DNA of 64,000 nt from Tragulus kanchil (lineage: Eukaryota; Chordata; Mammalia; Artiodactyla; Tragulidae), in the NCBI GenBank assembly GCA_022376925.1, contig JAIOJX010000004.1, positions 129,543,123-129,607,122 on the forward strand, given 5' to 3'. The translations under genes were made by a program, and so were the position numbers. Shown piece by piece: positions 53,001-62,000 of this stretch; within the stretch, counting starts at the first letter, position 1; each line of letters opens with the position of its first letter. Under the pieces are notes generated by a model, which was not told the origin of the DNA, made no database searches, and saw only the letters and a list, made by a program, of their open reading frames with translations.

Positions 53001-56000
53001 ATTTTCTAATCATTTTAAAGCCTTTTCTCTGCTTATTCTTCTAATACTTTATTTTTCAACACCCAAACGAAACTTCACTTTAAAAATGGATTTTTGTCAA
53101 ATACTTTGTATCATGTGGTTTCATAGCATATACTTGAGATAACAATTTTTACATACTGTAAAAAACTGTGCATTCTGTTAGTGTTTATTTACAGATCTGT
53201 ATAACCATCACTATTATCAGCTTCAGAATATTTTCATCACTTCAGAAAGAAACCCTTTACCCATTGCCTGTTAATGGGTAAAGGGTTCCTAATAAGGAAG
53301 CCCGTTCTTATGGCAATATCCCACTGTGATAACTGTTGCTTTGTCATAAGTTTAGAGATTCCAGCTTCAATATTTTTTCTCTTTCAAGATTGTTTTGATT
53401 ATTCTAGACTCCTATAATTTTCATTTAAATTTTAGGATCATATAAAGTTTAGGATCAGTCTGTCAATTCTGCAGCCAAAAAAAAGCGGATGGGATTTTGA
53501 TTGTTGAAAATGTAGATCCGTTTGGGAGTATTGCCATCTTAGAAATATTGCCTTCCAATCCATAAATGTAGGATACCTTTCTATAGTATTTACCTTTCTT
53601 ATACATTACTATAAGAAACTACAAATTTTGCACTTCAGTGCATTTCTAAGTATTACTTTTGATATCATTGTAGATAGAATTAAGTTGTTGTTGCTTTTTT
53701 TTTTAACTCTGATTTATTTATTTTTGTCTATGCTGGGTCTTCATTGATGTCTGGGTTTAGTTCCTCCAACAGCATGTGGGATCTTCCCAGATCAGGGATA
53801 GAACCCGTGTCTCCTGCATTGGCAGATGGGTTCTTATCCACTGAGCCATCAGGGAAGCCCAGAATTAAGTTTTAAGACTAGAAAACTATTGAGGAAAAAT
53901 ACAGTGGTTTCAGTTATGTGCATGATATAATCAAATTTCAGTTTTTCAAACTTTATATACTAAATTAAAAAAAATATATTTTTCTGCCACCTTCTCAATT
54001 TCTTTTTTTTTTTTTAATTAATTTATTTATTTAGTTTTGACTATTCTGGGTTTTCACTGCTGCCACAGGCTCTTCTCTAGTTGCAGGAAGTAGGGGCTCC
54101 TCTCTAGTGAAGGTGAGCAGGCTTCTTGTTGCAGTGGCTTTTCTTGTGGAACTTGGGCTCTAGGGCACACCGGCTTCAGTAGTTGCAGCACATGGGCTCC
54201 ATAGTTGTGGCTCACAAGCTTAGTTGCTCTGCAGCATGTGGGATTTTCCCGGATCAGGGCTCAAACTCCTGTCTCCTGCATTGGCAGGCGAACTCTTTAT
54301 CACTGAGCCACCAGGGAAACCCCATCAATTTCTTACAAGCCAGTTATATTGCTTAGTGATTAATTAGGATCCCATCACCTGCAGTCATCCAGTAGACTCA
54401 AGATTAATAGCACTAAAGTGAGAATTAAAGGAGCAGATTGGTGGGAGGAATTGGAATTAAGCTCAAGAGAGCATTTTTCAAAACCAAACTGTAATATCAG
54501 CTAATATTGCTTAGGTATTTTATAGTGCATTTATCTCTGCCATTCCACTAGTAACTACATCGTTTTTAATCATAGATTATTTGAATTAACCAGTAAATGA
54601 ACTCTATTTCACTGAATGTTACACACCATTGGTTTCAGTCAACAATTTTTTATGTCCTGAATACTTTTTAAATTTTAATAATTAAAGTGATAAACCCATT
54701 GATTGCAAACATATATGAACTTTAGAAATGTACAGTTAGGGACTTCTCCTGGTGGTCCAGTGGGTAAGGACACCGCCTTGCAGTGCAAGGGGCGCCAGTT
54801 CGATCCCTGGCCTGGGAAGATCCCACATGCTGTGGAGCGGCTGGACCGATGTGTCCAATTACCGAGCCGGAGATCTGGGGCGCATGCGCCCAGAGCCAGT
54901 GCTCTGCAACGACAGACGCCACCGCGATGGGAGGCCCACAGGAGCCAAAGAACAAAGATGGATGAAAATAGATAAATGAAAGAAGTGGCCCGCCCATCCC
55001 CCTCCCTTCCCAACCACCCCCAAAAAGATAAATAAATTAAAAAAAAAAAATGAAATGTACAATTAGATTGTTTTTATTTGAAAGAAAAAATAAAGTCTAA
55101 ATCACTTAATGATGCAACTGCCAGCACTGATTATATGCCCCTTTAGGGGATTTATTTTTGTTTATTTTGCGATCTGTTTACTTAGGAAGATTAGTGTATG
55201 TATTTATGTATCCATACTAATGTCACTAACATCATTATGATGATTATTTGACATCATATAATAAGATTTTGATTAAACTTTTAGGTATTCTGCTGATGGC
55301 AGCCTCCGAAAATGAAGATAATGACATGGGCTCCATAGTTGTGGCTCACAAGCTTAGTTGCTCTGCAGCATGTGGGATTTTCCCGGATCAGGGCTCAAAC
55401 TCCTGTCTCCTGCATTGGCAGGCGAACTCTTTATCACTGAGCCACCAGGGAAACCCCATCAATTTCTTACAAGCCAGTTATATTGCTTAGTGATTAATTA
55501 GGATCCCATCACCTGCAGTCATCCAGTAGACTCAAGATTAATAGCACTAAAGTGAGAATTAAAGGAGCAGATTGGTGGGAGGAATTGGAATTAAGCTCAA
55601 GAGAGCATTTTTCAAAACCAAACTGTAATATCAGCTAATATTGCTTAGGTATTTTATAGTGCATTTATCTCTGCCATTCCACTAGTAACTACATCGTTTT
55701 TAATCATAGATTATTTGAATTAACCAGTAAATGAACTCTATTTCACTGAATGTTACACACCATTGGTTTCAGTCAACAATTTTTTATGTCCTGAATACTT
55801 TTTAAATTTTAATAATTAAAGTGATAAACCCATTGATTGCAAACATATATGAACTTTAGAAATGTACAGTTAGGGACTTCTCCTGGTGGTCCAGTGGGTA
55901 AGGACACCGCCTTGCAGTGCAAGGGGCGCCAGTTCGATCCCTGGCCTGGGAAGATCCCACATGCTGTGGAGCGGCTGGACCGATGTGTCCAATTACCGAG

Positions 56001-59000
56001 CCGGAGATCTGGGGCGCATGCGCCCAGAGCCGGCGCTCTGCAACGACAGACGCCACCGCGATGGGAGGCCCACAGGAGCCAAAGAACAAAGATGGATGAA
56101 AATAGATAAATGAAAGAAGTGGCCCGCCCATCCCCCTCCCTCCCCACCCACCCCCAAAAAGATAAATAAATTAAAAAAAAAAAATGAAATGTACAATTAG
56201 ATTGTTTTTATTTGAAAGAAAAAATAAAGTCTAAATCACTTAATGATGCAACTGCCAGCACTGATTATATGCCCCTTTAGGGGATTTATTTTTGTTTATT
56301 TTGCGATCTGTTTACTTAGGAAGATTAGTGTATGTATTTATGTATCCATACTAATGTCACTAACATCATTATGATGATTATTTGACATCATATAATAAGA
56401 TTTTGCGTATTAAACTTTTAGGTATTCTGCTGATGGCAGCCTCCGAAAATGAAGATAATGACATTTTGTGGTGTGTCAACCATGATACATTTCCTTTCCA
56501 AAAGCCAATGATGGAAACTCAGGTGAGTTATCTTGAGATATTTTTTAAAGGGATTTTATACATAATTTTAAGTGAAGAATAAAATTATGAGAAACTTTAT
56601 CTTCTGATTTATTACTATTTGCTTCTGATAATACACAATAAACAGTCATATTGAAAAGAAGTATATACTGTTAATTCTTTGCTCTTCCTTACTGAGATTA
56701 GAAATCATTATGGTACTCATTAAAAAAATCTCTAAAGGAAACACTGGAACCCATTTAGAACATTTTTCATAACATACCTAAAAATACCTTTGTCTCTTCT
56801 GAAATGACCTTTGTCCTATTTAAGTATAATTTTAGGTATTATGAGGCCATCCATTTTAGTTAAAAATTAGAATTTTCTTCTTACAATCTCTAAAATTTGT
56901 AGTTTCGCCTCTAAGTACTAAAGAGTATTTAACTTTTTTCTTTTAATTATAGAAAATTTCAAACATGCAAAAATAGAATGGTAAACTGAACCCCACCTTC
57001 AGGAATTACCCGTTAGTCCATTTTGTTTTATCTCTTTTTCCCACATAAACAAATTTATAGACACAAGCACATTGTTGTGTTTTGCAAGCAAATGTCACAT
57101 ATTCCGTTAAGTCAGTGGGAACAAGGTGTGACCCTGTGTGTCCGGGCCCAGCCCCACACCTGGGCCACTCATCTCAGCTCCGAGCCAGGAGGTGCTGAGA
57201 AGACACCATCTCTGCTCATTCCCCTGGTGTCCCCTCCTCCACTCCCACCTGTCCTCCCAGAGGCCCTAGCACAGCTTCAGTTACCTGCCCCCAGAGCCTG
57301 CTGGTCAAACCGGATAAACCAACCGCCACTAGAGTGGGAACATCTGAGAGTCTTTTTGGAGCCATCTCTTTAATGGCAATTTGGCTCTAGTTATCAGGGC
57401 CTGTTTCTGATGATTCTCAAATCTGAAGCCTTCTCATCAGGGGGAGTGGGAAATGATGTGTGTGGATGGGAGCAGGAAGACCCCAGTCCTGGGAAGTAGG
57501 GGTATGCTTTGAATGGGCTGTTCCCAGTTTCTGACACAGCCTAAGCAGATGGGTTAAAGATAGGTAGGTCGGAGGTAAGGAGCACCTTTCCCAGATTCTT
57601 TATCCTTTAAAGTTTTCTGAGTACATACTCTGTGCCTCATTCTGTGATATACTTACAAGGATTCAGAACTCAGGAAGATATAAACCCTGTCTTGATGGGA
57701 GCACAGTGTTAGGGGGTACAGATTTGAAATCTGGCTCCATTTCCTCAGAGCAGTGACTTAAAGGTTTTAGTATGTCTCTGGCCTTCAATTTCCTCAACTA
57801 TAGCAGTTTTATATTAAGAGCACCTACCTGTATGGGGTGATTGCAGAATTAAATGAGTTCATGTGTGCAAGGTGCTCAAAGTACTACCTGGCACATAGGA
57901 AGCACTCAGCAAATGTTAGCTATGATTTTTTGTTTTTAAAGTGGGTACTGTACATCATATCACTTCATCTATATAATACTTGAGTTTTCAAACAAATGTG
58001 GACTTAAAATACAAACATAGGGCTTCTCTGGTGGCTTAGTGGTAAGAATTCACCTGCCAATGCAGGAGACACAGATTCGATCCCTGATCGAGGAAGATCC
58101 CACAAACTGTGGAGCAGCTGGGGGGCCCCCCTGAGCTGAGCCACAACTATGGAGCCTGTGCTCTAGAAACCCTTCACATAAATAAATTTATAGACACAAG
58201 CACATTGTTGTGTTTTGCAAGCAAATGTCACATATTCCGTTAAGTCAGTGGGAACAAGGTGTGACCCTGTGTGTCCGGGCCCAGCCCCACACCTGGGCCA
58301 CTCATCTCAGCTCCGAGCCAGGAGGTGCTGAGAAGACACCATCTCTGCTCATTCCCTGGTGTCCCCTCCTCCACTCCCACCTGTCCTCCCAGAGGCCCTA
58401 GCACAGCTTCAGTTACCTGCCCCCAGAGCCTGCTGGTCAAACCGGATAAACCAACCGCCACTAGAGTGGGAACATCTGAGAGTCTTTTTGGAGCCATCTC
58501 TTTAATGGCAATTTGGCTCTAGTTATCAGGGCCTGTTTCTGATGATTCTCAAATCTGAAGCCTTCTCATCAGGGGGAGTGGGAAATGATGTGTGTGGATG
58601 GGAGCAGGAAGACCCCAGTCCTGGGAAGTAGGGGTATGCTTTGAATGGGCTGTTCCCAGTTTCTGACACAGCCTAAGCAGATGGGTTAAAGATAGGTAGG
58701 TCGGAGGTAAGGAGCACCTTTCCCAGATTCTTTATCCTTTAAAGTTTTCTGAGTACATACTCTGTGCCTCATTCTGTGATATACTTACAAGGATTCAGAA
58801 CTCAGGAAGATATAAACCCTGTCTTGATGGGAGCACAGTGTTAGGGGGTACAGATTTGAAATCTGGCTCCATTTCCTCAGAGCAGTGACTTAAAGGTTTT
58901 AGTATGTCTCTGGCCTTCAATTTCCTCAACTATAGCAGTTTTATATTAAGAGCACCTACCTGTATGGGGTGATTGCAGAATTAAATGAGTTCATGTGTGC

Positions 59001-62000
59001 AAGGTGCTCAAAGTACTACCTGGCACATAGGAAGCACTCAGCAAATGTTAGCTATGATTTTTTGTTTTTAAAGTGGGTACTGTACATCATATCACTTCAT
59101 CTATATAATACTTGAGTTTTCAAACAAATGTGGACTTAAAATACAAACATAGGGCTTCTCTGGTGGCTTAGTGGTAAAGAATTCACCTGCCAATGCAGGA
59201 GACACAGATTCGATCCCTGATCGAGGAAGATCCCACAAACTGTGGAGCAGCTGAGCCCGGGAGCCACAACTATTGAGCCTGTGCTCTAGAGCCTCAGAGC
59301 CACAACTATGGAGTCCATGTGCCGCAACTATTGAAGCCCTGTGCCCTGGAGCCTGAGTTCCGTAACAGAAGTCATCACAGCAAGAGGCCTATTCACCTCA
59401 ACCAGAGAGTGGCCCTCACTCCCTCCAACCGCAGGGGAGCCTGCAGCAGCAGTGAAGACCCAGAATAGCCAGAAATCATAAATAAATAAATAAACAAAAT
59501 TTTACAAAAACAAGGACAAATATTGCTCATGAACTTTATAATCAAATTCTGGTCTTCTCAAGATAGCTATAAAAGATGTCGTTCAGTCATCAGGTCGTGT
59601 TCAACTCTTTGTGACCCCATGGACGGCAGCACACCAGGCTTCCCTGTCCTTCACCAGGCAGGCCCCGGAGTTTCTCCATTGCCTCACTGATACCACCCAG
59701 CCCTCTCATCCTCTGTCGATATTAGGACAATGGAAAAATTCTATATTGACAGGGCATTAGATTGTATTAGAGAAAGGTTAAGATTTTTACATGTTAGAAT
59801 GAGAAAGGTTAAGATTTTTACATGTTAGAATAATACCATGGCTGTGTAAGAGAACATCCTTATTTTTAAAATGCATGGAAATGTATTAATATTTACTGGT
59901 GACATGATATTCATAACTTTCAAATGGTTCAATAAATAAAAGCATACAGGAAGAGAAGAAAGCAAATAGTACAAAAGGTTCTCTGCTGTTGAATCTAGGT
60001 ATCAAGCATATGGACATATAGTGTACTTTCAACATGTTATTGATGCTTAAAATTTTTTAAAATAAAGTATTTTTAGAAGACTAAGACAGTTTTTAAAAGA
60101 ATGTCTTAGTTCAGAAGGCAAATCTGGGACTTTTTAAAGACCCTTTTTGCACAGCTATGATTTTTTGTTTTTAAAGTGGGTACTGTACATCATATCACTT
60201 CATCTATATAATACTTGAGTTTTCAAACAAATGTGGACTTAAAATACAAACATAGGGCTTCTCTGGTGGCTTAGTGGTAAAGAATTCACCTGCCAATGCA
60301 GGAGACACAGATTCGATCCCTGATCGAGGAAGATCCCACAAACTGTGGAGCAGCTGAGCCCGGGAGCCACAACTATTGAGCCTGTGCTCTAGAGCCTCAG
60401 AGCCACAACTATGGAGTCCATGTGCCGCAACTATTGAAGCCCTGTGCCCTGGAGCCTGAGTTCCGTAACAGAAGTCATCACAGCAAGAGGCCTATTCACC
60501 TCAACCAGAGAGTGGCCCTCACTCCCTCCAACCGCAGGGGAGCCTGCAGCAGCAGTGAAGACCCAGAATAGCCAGAAATCATAAATAAATAAATAAACAA
60601 AATTTTACAAAAACAAGGACAAATATTGCTCATGAACTTTATAATCAAATTCTGGTCTTCTCAAGATAGCTATAAAAGATGTCGTTCAGTCATCAGGTCG
60701 TGTTCAACTCTTTGTGACCCCATGGACGGCAGCACACCAGGCTTCCCTGTCCTTCACCAGGCAGGCCCCGGAGTTTCTCCATTGCCTCACTGATACCACC
60801 CAGCCCTCTCATCCTCTGTCGATATTAGGACAATGGAAAAATTCTATATTGACAGGGCATTAGATTGTATTAGAGAAAGGTTAAGATTTTTACATGTTAG
60901 AATGAGAAAGGTTAAGATTTTTACATGTTAGAATAATACCATGGCTGTGTAAGAGAACATCCTTATTTTTAAAATGCATGGAAATGTATTAATATTTACT
61001 GGTGACATGATATTCATAACTTTCAAATGGTTCAATAAATAAAAGCATACAGGAAGAGAAGAAAGCAAATAGTACAAAAGGTTCTCTGCTGTTGAATCTA
61101 GGTATCAAGCATATGGACATATAGTGTACTTTCAACATGTTATTGATGCTTAAAATTTTTTAAAATAAAGTATTTTTAGAAGACTAAGACAGTTTTTTTA
61201 AAAAGAATGTCTTAGTTCAGAAGGCAAATCTGACTTCAGAAGAGAGCAAAACTTTATGTCACCAGACTTAAGCACTGAACCTACCAATGTAGATCCGTTC
61301 ACCCTAGAAAGAAGGTAGAAGCTATTGTCATTGGTTATGAAAAAAAATGTAATTTTAGTAAGTCCTGTTTGTGTTTAAGAAAATTTTACCTTCTAGTATG
61401 AAAAGGTTATTTACTATCATAGAAGATGCCTGATTAAAAGCATAGACATTAGAAATACAGATTTACGAGAATATTCATCCTAATGTATTATTCATCTGTT
61501 AAGTCCTACATTTATTTCAAGATTGTATTCTTTTTCTTTGAGAAGATTTTGCTTTATGAGGCTTTAATAATATGCATAAAGAGGTATTTTTTCTCCATAG
61601 ATGACTACTCGTGTTGACGGTCATTCCTGGGCTCTTTCTGCAATCGATGAGTTGAAAGTAGATAAGATCATCACGCCCTTAAATAAGGATCACATTCCAG
61701 TGACTGACTCCCCAGTCGTTGTACAGCAGCACAGGTTGCCTCCGAAGACGTTTGTCCTCCTCTCAGCACAGGTACGTCGTGTTCTGTTAAGATGGAGACT
61801 AAAAGAAACCATGTTTCGCATTTTTGTCAAGGTATTCTGCCATGGTTGCTTAACAGAGTCATTTACTTAAGCACCTAGGAATGTTTACTTTTAAAATATT
61901 CTTCAGGAAAAGTTGATAAATACCAAAAGTGCAACAGAAAGAACTTGCTCTTTATGGAGTATTATAGAACATGTTTTTAATATTTATGTTTTGAGTAATA

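Larger units (their letters stand above)
54190..56460. repeat. Tandem duplication D17 (unit 1134 bp) cutting NUP155 exon 12
   Basis: Positions 54190-55328 recur at 55324-56465. The left copy ends inside exon 12 after GAAGATAATGACAT and jumps back into a SINE (GGGCTCCATAG); the join shares ACAT. The copy-1 intron end has GATTAAACTT where copy 2 has GCGTATTAAACTT. Confidence 0.95.
57043..59250. repeat. Tandem duplication D18 (unit about 1.13 kb)
   Basis: Positions 57043-58120 recur at 58176-59250 (offset 1132-1133). The end of copy 1 (58120-58175) is a scrambled version of the SINE that continues intact in copy 2 (GGGGGGCCCCCCTGAGCTGA for GAGCCCGGGAGCCACAACTA). Confidence 0.93.
59054..61232. 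repeat. Tandem duplication D19 (unit about 1.10 kb)
   Basis: Positions 59053-60130 recur at 60155-61230 (offset 1102). About 24 bases of filler (GGGACTTTTTAAAGACCC...) stand at the join. Includes a CHR SINE, a Bov-A SINE and a 31-bp tandem repeat. It overlaps copy 2 of D18. Confidence 0.95.

Noticed and set aside
57023..57373. 116-codon frame over the GC-rich island in intron 12
   Set aside because: Proline-rich frame of low complexity with no homology; interrupted in its duplicate by a one-base indel.
2277..61232. Possibility of a CRISPR array, satellite or integron-like cassette array
   Set aside because: The repeats are pairwise duplications of different 1.1-kb segments, not one unit repeated, and the DNA is a vertebrate gene region.
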